Below are positions 18,231 to 26,762 of a DNA stretch of 37,972 nt, one piece after another. Every line of letters starts with the position of its first letter. Within the stretch, counting starts at the first letter, position 1. The position numbers and the translations under genes are program-made. This DNA is from Candidatus Levyibacteriota bacterium (GTDB taxonomy: Bacteria; Patescibacteriota; Microgenomatia; Levybacterales; UBA12049): assembly GCA_003173895.1 (NCBI GenBank), contig PJMG01000008.1, forward strand, positions 1 to 37,972. The letters are read 5' to 3'. The notes beneath the pieces are model-generated. The model made no database searches. It saw nothing but the letters and a program-made list of their open reading frames with translations, and was not told the origin of the DNA.

Positions 18231-20286
18231 AATTGCGTTTATTGCTTCTCTAACGATTCTTCTTATTGCCTTTGCAACATCAAAAATTGACGATTCTGAT
18301 ACCATGCAATACCTTGCCAATGGCAAGTATATGCTGGCACATGGTATTTATTCAAATTTTTGTTTTTATAACTATGTTCCTCATGCATGCCAACAAGCCT
18401 ATTTACATGAATGGTTTTTCCATCTTGCAACGTACCTTATTTACCTCTCTGGGAATTGGTATGGTATGGTCTTGTTTCAAATAGCAATTATTTTAGGATT
18501 ATTTTCTACTATTGTTATTGCTGCAAAATTATTTCGCTATAGTATATTTTCAACCGGTCTATTTGCTTTGTTGGGAATGCTTGTAGGAATGGAACGTTTT
18601 TCATTACGTGCAGATTTATTTGGTTTGTTTCTTATTGCTTCCTTCTATGTTATTGTTCGATACTACATTGAAGCAAAATTGTTTGAGACAACGGGAGCAT
18701 CGAAATACATTCCTCTTATTATCCTGCTTATTTTAGAAGTAATATGGACAAATACGCATATTTCATTCCAACTGTCTTTTGTCATTTTACTTGCATATTT
18801 TCTTGCTTATTGTATTGAGTTTTTGGTCAACAGGGAAAAAAGAGTGTTTTTTTCTTCATATCTAAAAGCGTTTGGAATTATCTTTGTTGTTTGCCTGATT
18901 GGTAGCCTTATTAATCCGTATGGTATACCTGCTTTTTGGTATCTTTTTACTTTCCTAACTCAAAATGCAACCATTGAGTATAAAACTAACGGAGAGTGGA
19001 TAAGTCCACTAGCACCAACAGACTTTTACAGACATTCTATTATATTTTTCAAGTTCTTCCTTTTACCTTCAATTGCTATCCCTTTTATTGTGTTTAAGAA
19101 GATCCGAATTGTAGATATATTTCTTCTTGCATTTTTTATGTATCTTTCAATAACATCAGTTCGTAATATAGCATTTCTTGCTATTTTTGCAGCACTCATT
19201 CTCCCCTACTATTTAGATTTGATCCTAATTTCTATCAAAGCTCATGTTAAACCTTCTATTGTTAGTTTCTCCATAACAGTGATTATGGTAATTATTACTA
19301 TACTTGCCGTATATCTTACTCATGAAGTAATAACAAATAATTATTATACTACTAATCAAAATACCAAAAGATTTGGCTTGGGCATTTCTGAAAATTCTTA
19401 TCCTATTGGAGCCTCTAATTTTATAGAAAAGAATAATATCAAGGGAAATATATTTAATGATTATGTTATCGGTTCATACTTAAATTGGAGATTGTATCCC
19501 ACTCGAAAAACATTTATTGATGGGCATACGTTTTCATACGAGAATTTACTTTCTTATGACGGGGTTATTAGTGGTCGTCTAGACTATAACAAAATTGCCA
19601 GTAAATATCATATTACTGTTTTTATGCTCAATCATACTTCTCAAGATACGATACTACTCATTCGTGCTTTATATAATGATAAAAAATGGATACTCGTGTA
19701 TCTAGATGAAATAACTGCTGTTTTCATCAAAGATACTCCTGCAAATAGAGCTATTATTAAAAAGTATGCAATCCATTTTGGTAATAATACAAATTATGAT
19801 CTTACCTCTCTACCCACATTTAAAGAAAAAGATGATATAGGCACTGGTTATATTAATCGTGGTATCTTTTTCCTAAGACTTGGGCTAATTAAAGAAGCAT
19901 ATGTAGAGTTTCAAAAAGCTATCACTTATGCTCCTAATAACTTTCAATCCTATTCAGGTCTTGGTGCATTATATTTTGCGTTAGGTCAAATGGATAACGG
20001 ATTTCCCTATTTTGAAAAGGCTGTTGCACTTGAACCAAATTATTCATTCACCCATGCTAATCTCGGAATCTATTACTCCAAAAAGGGATTGTATGATAAA
20101 GCTTTAGATGAATATAACCAAGCATTAACTATTAATAGCACTTTACAGGGTATAAATTATCAAATCGGAGTTATTTACCTCAAATTAGGAGATATAGTAA
20201 AAGCAAAGCAGTATTTCCAACAAGAGTTGGAGGTAAATCCAACCTCATCTGATGCGAAAAATGCTCTTAGAATACTCTCTCAGTAA
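18217..20286 (+). CDS. polytopic GT-C-like membrane protein with C-terminal TPRs (paralog 3)
   Basis: This 689-residue protein is a more distant paralog of the two preceding minus-strand genes. The family signature is altered: DSDTMQYLANGKYMLAHGI in place of D-x-W-Y-H, so the His is replaced, followed by YLHEWFFHL. Membrane helices span about 1-370. WTNTHISFQLSF, GEWISPLAP and SVRNIAFLAIF match the paralogs, as does the soluble FNDYVIGSYLNWRLYPTR and FIDGH segment. From about 545 on there are three to four TPRs (SYSGLGALYFALGQMDNGF, THANLGIYYSKKGLYDKAL). Loss of the loop His suggests a different substrate or reduced catalysis. It is transcribed divergently from the other two over a 21 bp gap, so it must start with little or no leader. 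Codon choice looks slightly less AT-restricted than in the fibre gene, which could mean separate ancestry. Confidence 0.75.
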   Translation: MRIIKIAFIASLTILLIAFATSKIDDSDTMQYLANGKYMLAHGIYSNFCFYNYVPHACQQAYLHEWFFHLATYLIYLSGNWYGMVLFQIAIILGLFSTIVIAAKLFRYSIFSTGLFALLGMLVGMERFSLRADLFGLFLIASFYVIVRYYIEAKLFETTGASKYIPLIILLILEVIWTNTHISFQLSFVILLAYFLAYCIEFLVNREKRVFFSSYLKAFGIIFVVCLIGSLINPYGIPAFWYLFTFLTQNATIEYKTNGEWISPLAPTDFYRHSIIFFKFFLLPSIAIPFIVFKKIRIVDIFLLAFFMYLSITSVRNIAFLAIFAALILPYYLDLILISIKAHVKPSIVSFSITVIMVIITILAVYLTHEVITNNYYTTNQNTKRFGLGISENSYPIGASNFIEKNNIKGNIFNDYVIGSYLNWRLYPTRKTFIDGHTFSYENLLSYDGVISGRLDYNKIASKYHITVFMLNHTSQDTILLIRALYNDKKWILVYLDEITAVFIKDTPANRAIIKKYAIHFGNNTNYDLTSLPTFKEKDDIGTGYINRGIFFLRLGLIKEAYVEFQKAITYAPNNFQSYSGLGALYFALGQMDNGFPYFEKAVALEPNYSFTHANLGIYYSKKGLYDKALDEYNQALTINSTLQGINYQIGVIYLKLGDIVKAKQYFQQELEVNPTSSDAKNALRILSQ

Positions 20287-20333
20287 TGTAAATTTATTTT
20301 GTCTTCTTTATAACTCGCTTAAATTTAAATCCG

Positions 20334-20363
20334 TTGACAAAGTTTATTCTAGAATCCTATATT
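20334..20363 (+). promoter_or_regulatory. promoter of the DmfA2-like gene
   Basis: TTGACA (20334-20339), an 18-base spacer and TATATT (20358-20363) precede the ATG at 20386 by 22 bases, giving a leader of about 16 bases without a Shine-Dalgarno. A second TATAAT lies at 20369-20374, closer to the start. Confidence 0.55.
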
Positions 20364-20385
20364 TTAATTATAATCAAGCATTTAT

Positions 20386-22371
20386 ATGCGAAAAAAATCT
20401 CCTCATAAAAAAATTGGAGTAAGCGTAAGACGAAAAAAGTCCACGAAAAAAAGTTTTTCCTTTTCAAAAATTCATCTTTTTTACTCACTCACTATTATAA
20501 TTATAATTTTTGTTATAAGTAGTTTATACATCAATTTCCATATTCTTCATGGACAAGCAGCCTCAAATCCTATCCAAGCAGAAAATGCTCTGCCAGGAAC
20601 AAGTAATTGGGGGATTACTACACCTAGTACTAATCACGGCATGGAAGGATTTGCTGGAAAAACAAGTGTTGCCACTGGCAATAATCTTACCTTCTATGTC
20701 CATACTCCAACTCCTATTGGTTTTACGGCAGATTTTTATAGACTTGGCTACTATCAAGGAATAGGTGCTAGATATGTGGGTACAACTGTTCATGTTACGA
20801 ATACTCAATGCGCGAACATTACTACTGATTTGTGTAATACTAAATCTGCAATTCCAACACCTAACCTCAGTAATGGTGGTCTTGTAGAAGCCAACTGGAA
20901 ACCTTCATTTAGTTTGACTATCCCCTCTAATTGGGTAACAGGAATCTATATTGTTAAACTCACTGCATATACTACTGGACAACAATCTTACATGAGATTT
21001 GTAGTAAAAAATCCCAGTTATAATAATCCTTTAGTTTTTATTTTTGAAGATAATACAGATGAAGCATATAATTTATATGGAGGTGCTTCTTTATACTCTG
21101 ACAATACGAAAACACTTTCTGCTGGAAGAGCTTTTAAAGTATCATTTGATAGACCATTTATTGATAATGCTGGATTTGGTAAATCTATGTCATGGGATTT
21201 ACCTTTAATTCGATGGATAGAAAAAAATGGATATGATATAACATATCTTTCAGATACAGACGTAGATACAAACTTATCTTATTTACTTAATCATAAAGCT
21301 ATCATTGTTGGAGGACATGCAGAATATTGGTCACGCAATGCACGAGCAAATGTAGATAACGCAGTAAATCAAGGAATTAATTTAGCCGTTTTTGGTGCAA
21401 ATTCATTTTACTGGCAAATACGATATGACCTTGATTCTTTTGGACATGATCACCGAACTATTATATGTTTTAAAGATCCACAACCAAGTACTGGAATTTA
21501 TATTGATCCTGAATATGTAATTGACAAAACACTTGATACTTCTCAATTTAGAAACGGTGGGTCTGTGAATAATCCCGAACAAAATTTGTTAGGAGCTATG
21601 TATAGCAGCTATTTTAGTGGACTTGGAAAACCTTGGATAGTTAATGATCCCAATAATTGGATCATGGCAGGAACAGGAGCTGTTCATGGAACTGTAGTGA
21701 ATGGCATTGTAGGCTATGAATATGATAAAACATTTTCAAATTATCCTATACCAACCAGACTAAATACTATTTCTTACTCACCCGTAGTGAATGTGTATGG
21801 CAGCAATGATATTCAGGCAACTACAATCCATCAGCCTGCAAGTAATGCATATGTATTTGATGCAGCGACTGTTTTTTGGTCCTGGGGACTTGATAATTGG
21901 ACAGCCTCTTATACTGGTTACTCCAGTCGCCCTACTGTTGCTAATAGTATTATTCAAAAAATAACTGCTAATTTACTGAATAAATTTATTACCAGTCCAA
22001 CCCCTACTTTAACACCAAGTAACACCCCAACTCCTAGTGATACACCCATACCTACCCCCACAATAGATCCAAATGCCACTCCTACAGATACACCTACTCC
22101 TACCAATACTCCAACGCCAACTAATACACCTGCACCAACAAACACTCCTACCCCAATACCAACCGCTACTCCTACTCCAACAATTCCTGCAGGTGCTTGT
22201 CGAGATCAAGGTGGATATCGCCTATCCTTAGAAGAATGTTCTAGCAAATATCTCTGTCTGAACGGAGCATGTACTGCAGGGTGTGGAAGAAAAACCAGTT
22301 CATGTGCGGGAGGGTGTAATACGACAACCGGACAATGCAATAGTGCTCCAGGAGGTCCTCATCCACTATAA
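20386..22371 (+). CDS. membrane-tethered DmfA2-like (N,N-dimethylformamidase beta-subunit-like) protein with Thr/Pro linker and Cys-rich tail
   Basis: The 661-residue protein begins with a strongly basic cytoplasmic stretch (1-29), then a hydrophobic helix (31-51) serving as a signal anchor. Residues about 61-535 look like the large domain of the N,N-dimethylformamidase beta subunit family. The recognisable parts are [42 protein letters not shown], the Asp-rich [10 protein letters not shown] and GGHAEYWS. In these proteins the last segments lie in a glutamine-amidotransferase-like fold. A Thr/Pro repeat linker (about 537-601) leads to a 60-residue tail with eight cysteines, probably disulphide-bonded outside the cell. 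Only this subunit-like gene is present; no small-subunit gene is near, so amidase activity is doubtful. A role in envelope carbohydrate or peptide processing is only a guess. Confidence 0.75.
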   Translation: MRKKSPHKKIGVSVRRKKSTKKSFSFSKIHLFYSLTIIIIIFVISSLYINFHILHGQAASNPIQAENALPGTSNWGITTPSTNHGMEGFAGKTSVATGNNLTFYVHTPTPIGFTADFYRLGYYQGIGARYVGTTVHVTNTQCANITTDLCNTKSAIPTPNLSNGGLVEANWKPSFSLTIPSNWVTGIYIVKLTAYTTGQQSYMRFVVKNPSYNNPLVFIFEDNTDEAYNLYGGASLYSDNTKTLSAGRAFKVSFDRPFIDNAGFGKSMSWDLPLIRWIEKNGYDITYLSDTDVDTNLSYLLNHKAIIVGGHAEYWSRNARANVDNAVNQGINLAVFGANSFYWQIRYDLDSFGHDHRTIICFKDPQPSTGIYIDPEYVIDKTLDTSQFRNGGSVNNPEQNLLGAMYSSYFSGLGKPWIVNDPNNWIMAGTGAVHGTVVNGIVGYEYDKTFSNYPIPTRLNTISYSPVVNVYGSNDIQATTIHQPASNAYVFDAATVFWSWGLDNWTASYTGYSSRPTVANSIIQKITANLLNKFITSPTPTLTPSNTPTPSDTPIPTPTIDPNATPTDTPTPTNTPTPTNTPAPTNTPTPIPTATPTPTIPAGACRDQGGYRLSLEECSSKYLCLNGACTAGCGRKTSSCAGGCNTTTGQCNSAPGGPHPL

Positions 22372-22383
22372 TTTTAAACTCTC

Positions 22384-22413
22384 TTGACAAAACATTATAG
22401 GTCATGCTATAAT
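22384..22413 (+). promoter_or_regulatory. strong consensus promoter with extended -10
   Basis: TTGACA (22384-22389), an 18-base spacer and TGCTATAAT (TATAAT at 22408-22413) match the housekeeping sigma consensus almost perfectly. The ATG is at 22427, so the leader would be about seven bases with no room for a Shine-Dalgarno. Confidence 0.7.
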
Positions 22414-22426
22414 CGGCAAACTGTTT

Positions 22427-23497
22427 ATGAATAAAAGAATTTATTTGGCTTTGGCTACTATTATAACCTTTGCTTTAGGTATAATGGTACTTACTTATAC
22501 TCCTAAACCCAGCCATGCAGAAATAATTACTAGTAATGATCCATGCGGACATTTATCTGTTTGGATTAATGAAAACCCAAATACTTGTACTTCTAATAAA
22601 GTACAAAGTAATATGACTTCTTATGGTGCATCTTTAGGACTTCAATATAAAACAAATAACGTAGGAACCATTACACTTACTGGTATTGGACAATCACATT
22701 TCTGCGATAGTAGAAATCGCTTACAAGGTTCAAATGCTGGATGTTATGATCATCCAAGTGGTGGTTTTCAACAATTAACTATTAACTTTGGAGAAACTAA
22801 ATACGTAAGTGCACCTACCCTTTCTCCAGCTAATTTTGGTTTTACAAATCAGGCTTGTGGATACTATCAAGATGATTTCGCATTTACTTATTCAGATCCT
22901 TCAACTCATGCTACATGTAGTATTGGAGCTGTCAGTAATCCTGCTAATAATGCTGGAGCTGCTTCATTTTGTAATGCAGGAAGAGATTGTGTACCACAAC
23001 CTACTCCTACACCTAAACCAACAGCTACACCTACGCCATTTTTAACCAGTACACCAACTCCTACTCCAACTGTGACTAATACTCCTACCCCTACTCCTAC
23101 AGGTACTTTAACACCAACTCCTACAGCTACACCTACTACTACTCCTATACCAACTATAATTACTAAGATTGTATGTAGTAATGTTTCCAATGGAAATAAC
23201 AGTGGAGATAATAACGGAACTAACAATGGAACCAATAATGGCAATCAAAATCAAACCATAAATGGCGATACTAATAATAGTAACACTATAACTAATAATA
23301 ATGGAAATTGTAATAAAATAACTTTAATTTCCTATAATCCAGCTACTCCAACTCCTACACCTGTTACTACAGTAGCAGCACCTAGTACAACTACATCACT
23401 TCCTTCTACTGGAACACCATGGGAAGATCTAGCTACTATAGGATTCGCTCCTTTAGGCTATGCTGTTAGAAAGCTAGCTCAAAAATTCCTCGCATAA
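22427..23497 (+). CDS. secreted protein with Thr/Pro linkers and LPSTG-type C-terminal signal
   Basis: This 356-residue protein has a signal peptide (hydrophobic 6-23, cleavage after SHA at 31). The globular part (about 32-190) contains seven or more cysteines (DPCGHLSVWINENPNTC, HFCDSR, AGCYDH, QACGYYQDDF, ATCSIG). It is followed by a Thr/Pro repeat region (about 192-245), an Asn/Gly/Thr-rich part (about 253-300), a second Thr/Pro part, and LPSTG at 325-329. The 27 residues after LPSTG form a modest hydrophobic stretch ending in basic residues, as expected for a sortase substrate, although the hydrophobic part is short. I see no sortase gene in this window. The Thr/Pro segments are plausible O-glycosylation sites, which fits the nearby GT-C-like genes, but this is inference. 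The family of the globular part is not recognised. Confidence 0.75.
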   Translation: MNKRIYLALATIITFALGIMVLTYTPKPSHAEIITSNDPCGHLSVWINENPNTCTSNKVQSNMTSYGASLGLQYKTNNVGTITLTGIGQSHFCDSRNRLQGSNAGCYDHPSGGFQQLTINFGETKYVSAPTLSPANFGFTNQACGYYQDDFAFTYSDPSTHATCSIGAVSNPANNAGAASFCNAGRDCVPQPTPTPKPTATPTPFLTSTPTPTPTVTNTPTPTPTGTLTPTPTATPTTTPIPTIITKIVCSNVSNGNNSGDNNGTNNGTNNGNQNQTINGDTNNSNTITNNNGNCNKITLISYNPATPTPTPVTTVAAPSTTTSLPSTGTPWEDLATIGFAPLGYAVRKLAQKFLA

Positions 23498-23535
23498 ACT
23501 ACGTTGAATCAAGAATCGCGAATTAATAATCATAA

Positions 23536-23623
23536 GGGGTGACGGTTGTGGAAGGGATCCCAAATCACGCAGCGAATGAACATGAGTCGAGTAAGTTGGG
23601 AGGGAAACAGCCGGCAGGACCCC
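23536..23623 (+). repeat. 88 bp GC-rich repeat, copy R1
   Basis: It starts GGGGTGACGG and ends GGACCCC, with complementary ends (GGGGT/ACCCC). A central block of about 26 bases beginning CACGCAGCGAATGAAC is shared with R2 (28152-28239) and R3 (28916-29003), differing at no more than one or two bases. It has GCCGGC where R2 and R3 have CTCGAC, so the inner GTCGAG hairpin is lost here. It is intergenic, and a KILRFAQND-type repeat follows 13 bp later. In the frame matching the rplA copy it is open, but no start or ribosome site suggests translation. Confidence 0.85.
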
Positions 23624-23636
23624 GATGGAAAATAAT

Positions 23637-23682
23637 AAAGATTCTTCGCTTTGCTCAGAATGACAAAGAACTCAGGATGACA
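23637..23682 (+). repeat. short KILRFAQND-type hairpin repeat, one and a half units
   Basis: AAAGATTCTTCGCTTTGCTC followed by AGAATGACA (23637-23665) contains the inverted repeat TTCT...AGAA. A second partial unit CTCAGGATGACA follows at 23671-23682. Similar units lie at 24589-24610 (partial) and 31277-31305, and a fragment at 29007-29018. Sequences of this type, which translate as ILRFAQND, are widely encountered in environmental bacterial genomes. Confidence 0.7.
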
Positions 23683-23702
23683 ACTTTAATCTTCTACTCC
23701 GC

Positions 23703-23732
23703 TTGACAATATCTAACTTTTAGCACAATAAT
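23703..23732 (+). promoter_or_regulatory. leaderless-type promoter of the DUF4389 gene
   Basis: TTGACA (23703-23708), an 18-base spacer and AATAAT (23727-23732) end five bases before ATG 23738, so transcription would begin at the start codon. Confidence 0.5.
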
Positions 23733-23737
23733 TAATT

Positions 23738-24514
23738 ATGCCTACTAAAACTTCTACTAAGAATAACCTTTATCCTACTATTAAAATAGATCTTATTAAA
23801 AATCCTATCCGCTTTTATGCTTTTCCTATCTTAGGAGGATTAGTAAAAATTATTATACTTATCCCTGTATGGATTGAATTAATAGGAGTAGCTATTGCTA
23901 ACTTCATTTTACTTATAGTCAATTCATTTGTAGTACTTTTTACAGGCAAATATTTACAAGCAGCATATGATTTAAATCTAGGTGCATTAAGATTGGGCTT
24001 AAAAATTACATTTTTCTTTACAGGCTTAACAAATAATTACCCTGGTTTCTCACTCTCTAATAGTAAAGACGTAGTTTTAGACATTGATTTTCCTAATCAT
24101 CCCAATAGATGGTTTGCTTTTCCTATTTTAGGAGGAGTCGTTAGAATAATTCTTCTTATTCCCTATCTTATTTATTCCCAAGTTCTTAAAAATGGAGCTT
24201 TAGTAGGACAATTGGTAGGCTCTTTAAGCGTACTATTCAAAGGCCAATATCCTGAAAGCGTATATGAGATTACTCGTGATCAACAAAGAATTATTTTAGC
24301 TATGACTTGCTATATGTCAGGACTTTCAGATCAGTATCCATCTTTCTGGATGTCTATGAATCATAAAGCTATAAAAATTATCTTAATTATAGTTGGAGCA
24401 CTTATAGTTTTATTTAATTTCAGCTATAGAGCAAGCAATCATCCTACCAACCAAAATTACTATAAAAGCTATAACAGTAATTACAATAACAGTTACCAAT
24501 ACCCCAACTATTAA
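23738..24514 (+). CDS. DUF4389 membrane protein with two tandem domains
   Basis: The 258-residue protein consists of two DUF4389 units, about 14-105 and 113-205. Each has the family pattern of a basic loop, 'R(F/W)(Y/F)AFPILGG', a hydrophobic helical pair, 'LF(T/K)G(K/Q)Y', and a final 'GL(T/S)..YP.F.(L/M)S' (examples: RFYAFPILGGLVKIIILIP and RWFAFPILGGVVRIILLIP). A further membrane helix (about 212-232) and a Tyr/Asn/Ser-rich cytoplasmic or external tail finish the protein. Most DUF4389 proteins have one or two such units; the family has no known function but is membrane-embedded. It has its own promoter and is followed by a minus-strand gene, so it looks monocistronic. Confidence 0.85.
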   Translation: MPTKTSTKNNLYPTIKIDLIKNPIRFYAFPILGGLVKIIILIPVWIELIGVAIANFILLIVNSFVVLFTGKYLQAAYDLNLGALRLGLKITFFFTGLTNNYPGFSLSNSKDVVLDIDFPNHPNRWFAFPILGGVVRIILLIPYLIYSQVLKNGALVGQLVGSLSVLFKGQYPESVYEITRDQQRIILAMTCYMSGLSDQYPSFWMSMNHKAIKIILIIVGALIVLFNFSYRASNHPTNQNYYKSYNSNYNNSYQYPNY

Positions 24515-24557
24515 AGCATCAAATTATCAAATACAGATAAATAGAACTAAGAAATAA

Positions 24558-24610
24558 ACGAGCAGCATATGCTGCGAGTACAAAAAGTAAAGATCCTTCT
24601 CTGAGACTCA
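24558..24610 (+). repeat. probable collapsed remnant of the inverted-repeat element plus short repeat
   Basis: GAGCAGCATATGCTGCGAG contains the 14 bp perfect palindrome GCAGCATATGCTGC. Its halves match the tips of the structured element (GAGCAG at its left end, CTGCGA/CTGCAA at its right end). It is followed by AAAAAGTAAAGATCCTTC, which also follows the end of the full copy at 31269. This looks like the same composite with the element's interior deleted. Confidence 0.5.
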
Positions 24611-24617
24611 ATACCAT

Positions 24618-25247
24618 TTAATAAGCTAAACTGGCTAAAATTCCTATGGAGAATCCAAGTATTGCTCCACCTATTACATCCGTAGTCCAATGCTCACCTA
24701 AGTAAACTCTACTAGTTAACATTAATATATCATAACCCATAGCAATAGATATTAACATAAATTTATGCATCATTTTTAACCTTTTATTTCTTAAAATAAT
24801 TACCCCTAAAAGTGTGGTAGCAAATAATGCTCGCGCCGAATGACCAGAAGGATAAGAATTAATAGGATTTACGTAATACTGAGGAAATTGAATTAATTGG
24901 ACCGTTTTAAGCATGAAATTAGGCGGTGGAAGATGATCTACAAATACCTTGCCATAAATCTCAAAAAGATGCATAAACCCAAAAAGAAAAAGTGCTATAA
25001 ATCCAGCTTTAATTTTCCTAAAACAGATAAGAATTATAACCAATAAAACTCCCGTTACCTCTACTCTACCTATAAGACTAATAAATGAGAAAAAATCTAT
25101 AAAACGTGCGGGAATATGATCTTGGAGACGAACTGTATTATCAAAATCAAAATGAACAAATAAGTTTTTATGCACTAAATAGGAGAAAAAGACGAAGATT
25201 ACAAATGCAATAATACTAGCTAGAATTAGATATTTTTTGGGGAGCAT
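24618..25247 (-). CDS. PAP2-family membrane phosphatase
   Basis: The 209-residue protein has about five to six membrane helices and the PAP2 active-site motifs: PSGH at 133-136 and SRVYLGEHWTTD at 179-190, giving the SRx5Hx3D signature with both catalytic histidines. The first motif, normally Kx6RP, is K100-x6-PP here, so the arginine that helps bind phosphate is replaced by proline. Family members remove phosphate from phosphatidic acid or undecaprenyl pyrophosphate at the membrane surface. Lipid-carrier recycling would suit the nearby glycan genes, but substrate cannot be read from sequence. A well-formed promoter (25254-25282) ends directly before the ATG. Confidence 0.88.
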   Translation of the reverse strand: MLPKKYLILASIIAFVIFVFFSYLVHKNLFVHFDFDNTVRLQDHIPARFIDFFSFISLIGRVEVTGVLLVIILICFRKIKAGFIALFLFGFMHLFEIYGKVFVDHLPPPNFMLKTVQLIQFPQYYVNPINSYPSGHSARALFATTLLGVIILRNKRLKMMHKFMLISIAMGYDILMLTSRVYLGEHWTTDVIGGAILGFSIGILASLAY

Positions 25248-25253
25248 TTACCT

Positions 25254-25282
25254 ATTGTACTGGAAGCATGTATTATGATCAA
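25254..25282 (-). promoter_or_regulatory. leaderless promoter of the PAP2 gene
   Basis: On the minus strand TTGATC (25277-25282), a 17-base spacer and TACAAT (25254-25259) end six bases before ATG 25247, so the transcript would start at the A of ATG. Confidence 0.6.
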
Positions 25283-25298
25283 GAAAATTATTTTGTCT

Positions 25299-25742
25299 TT
25301 ATCTAACGTAGACAAAACCGATAAGTCGCCTTTGAATATTTTCTTCTAAAGGTCCATATACTCCATAGAAATCAGCAGATATATTTGTGGGTAGTATATC
25401 AATCCTTTTCTTTGTTGGATCCTGAAGTATTGCTGTTGCTATCTTTTCCCATCTTTCCTGGTCAAGATCTACCATATGTAGTCTCCAATCAGCACGAAAA
25501 CTTGCAGGAATACCTAATATTTTCGCCACAGTTTCCAGTGCTGCTATGGCTCTACTATTATCTACTGTAAAAGAAGCAAGATCATCAATAGAAATAACTG
25601 TATTCAATGATACTTTGTTAGCAAGAGTTTTGAAGATTGCACGTGTATCAGTTTGAACTACGGGAGAAACATTGGGCACTTCTTGTATTGCTAAATTTAA
25701 TAATGAGTTTTGTATTCCTGTAAGGGGGCTTTCTGGTGACAT
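25299..25742 (-). CDS. hypothetical protein, 147 aa
   Basis: I do not recognise this protein. It is soluble-looking without signal peptide or membrane helix. The N-terminal half is helical (IQNSLLNLAIQEVP, IFKTLANKV, SRAIAALETVAKILGIP). The C-terminal half has WRLHMVDLDQERWEKIATA and ends with a beta-like section, RRLIGFVYVR. It has its own near-consensus promoter (25752-25780) and lies between the PAP2 gene (51 bp away) and galU (64 bp away), all on the minus strand but apparently transcribed separately. Nothing in the sequence indicates its role. Confidence 0.7.
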   Translation of the reverse strand: MSPESPLTGIQNSLLNLAIQEVPNVSPVVQTDTRAIFKTLANKVSLNTVISIDDLASFTVDNSRAIAALETVAKILGIPASFRADWRLHMVDLDQERWEKIATAILQDPTKKRIDILPTNISADFYGVYGPLEENIQRRLIGFVYVR

Positions 25743-25751
25743 GACAGAATC

Positions 25752-25780
25752 ATTATCAAAAAATATATTTAAATTGTCAA
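25752..25780 (-). promoter_or_regulatory. leaderless-type promoter of the 147-aa gene
   Basis: On the minus strand TTGACA (25775-25780), a 17-base spacer and GATAAT (25752-25757) end nine bases before ATG 25742, leaving a leader of about two or three bases. Confidence 0.65.
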
Positions 25781-25806
25781 TAACTGGAAAATTAAAATAA
25801 TAATAA

Positions 25807-26706
25807 TCAAGAATTGAGATCTAATTCCTTTAGGAATTTTTTAAATTCTCCATTTAATTCAGGATGTTTTAGAGCAAATTCCACTACAGTTTTCATATAT
25901 TCCAATTTATTGCCCGTATCATAATACTTACCATTTTTAATCTCACAAGCTATAACTCTTTTCTTATCTTCCAGCATTAATTTTAAAGCATCATTGTAAT
26001 AAAGCTCACTATCTTCAGCTAAGTTTTCCTGAGCTCTATCTAAATAATCGAAAATATCAGGAGTAAAAATAGAACCACTCACATTAGCGAGATTTGATGG
26101 AGCTCTATCTTTTCCTGGTTTTTCTATAATTACTTCTGCATCAATCAAACCAGATCTTATTTCTTTTCCTCCAGTAAAACCATAACGATCATAATCTTCA
26201 TTTTTAACAGCTTTAATACTAGCTAAAACAGAACAACCAAATTCTTCATAAACTTCGATTAATTGTTGAAAACGTGATTTAGGCTCAGCATGAATAAAAT
26301 CGTCACTCCAAGCATAAAGAAATGGTTCATCCCCTATTAATTGTCTTACATTTAAAAGTGGAGTCCCATTACCATATGGACCTTTCTGACGAACATAGAC
26401 GAAGTTGGCTAAATTGGCTATTTTTTCAGTAGCTTCTAAGAGAGGAAGTTTTTTATCTCCACCCATTCTCAAATTTTCCACCAATTCCATAGAGGGCCTA
26501 TCAAAATGATCTTCAATGGTTCTTTTATGGTAACCAGTAACTATAATAATATCTTCAATTCCCGCTGCTACTGCTTCTTCTACTACATATTGAATAACCG
26601 GTTTATCAACCACTGGAAGCATTTCTTTAGGCATGGCTTTAGTTTGAGGAAGAAACCTAGTGCCAAAACCCGCTGCGGGAATAACTGCTTTGCGAATCTT
26701 TTTCAT
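25807..26706 (-). CDS. galU: UTP--glucose-1-phosphate uridylyltransferase
   Basis: GalU makes UDP-glucose from UTP and glucose-1-phosphate, a precursor for cell-surface glycans. The 299-residue length is normal for the bacterial enzyme. The nucleotide-binding signature is at the N-terminus (VIPAAGFGTRFLPQTK, residues 9-24) followed by AMPKEMLPVVDKPVIQYVVE. The metal-binding acidic segment is present as YAWSDDF, preceded by GNGTPLLN, and later IIEKPGKD and GKYYDTGNKLEYMKT match the family. The ATG start is supported by a promoter with TTGACA and TAAAAT, leaving a leader of about 11 bases. The gene is divergent from secE, with overlapping promoter regions in the 78 bp gap. Confidence 0.95.
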   Translation of the reverse strand: MKKIRKAVIPAAGFGTRFLPQTKAMPKEMLPVVDKPVIQYVVEEAVAAGIEDIIIVTGYHKRTIEDHFDRPSMELVENLRMGGDKKLPLLEATEKIANLANFVYVRQKGPYGNGTPLLNVRQLIGDEPFLYAWSDDFIHAEPKSRFQQLIEVYEEFGCSVLASIKAVKNEDYDRYGFTGGKEIRSGLIDAEVIIEKPGKDRAPSNLANVSGSIFTPDIFDYLDRAQENLAEDSELYYNDALKLMLEDKKRVIACEIKNGKYYDTGNKLEYMKTVVEFALKHPELNGEFKKFLKELDLNS

Positions 26707-26724
26707 AATAAGGAAGTAATTGTT

Positions 26725-26754
26725 ATTTTAGCCCCTTTCCCCTTTACATGTCAA
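26725..26754 (-). promoter_or_regulatory. galU promoter
   Basis: On the minus strand TTGACA (26749-26754), an 18-base spacer and TAAAAT (26725-26730) precede ATG 26706 by 18 bases. Confidence 0.65.
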
Positions 26755-26762
26755 TTGCGCTT

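Noticed and set aside
21954..22209. Minus-strand Val/Gly-rich frame opposite the Thr/Pro linker (also at 22906-23244)
   Set aside because: Simple antisense of the ACTCCTACN repeats that encode Thr/Pro.
23536..23682. A small peptide gene running through R1 and the following short repeat
   Set aside because: The frame is open only because both repeats are open in that frame; there is no start codon with a ribosome site and no promoter in front.
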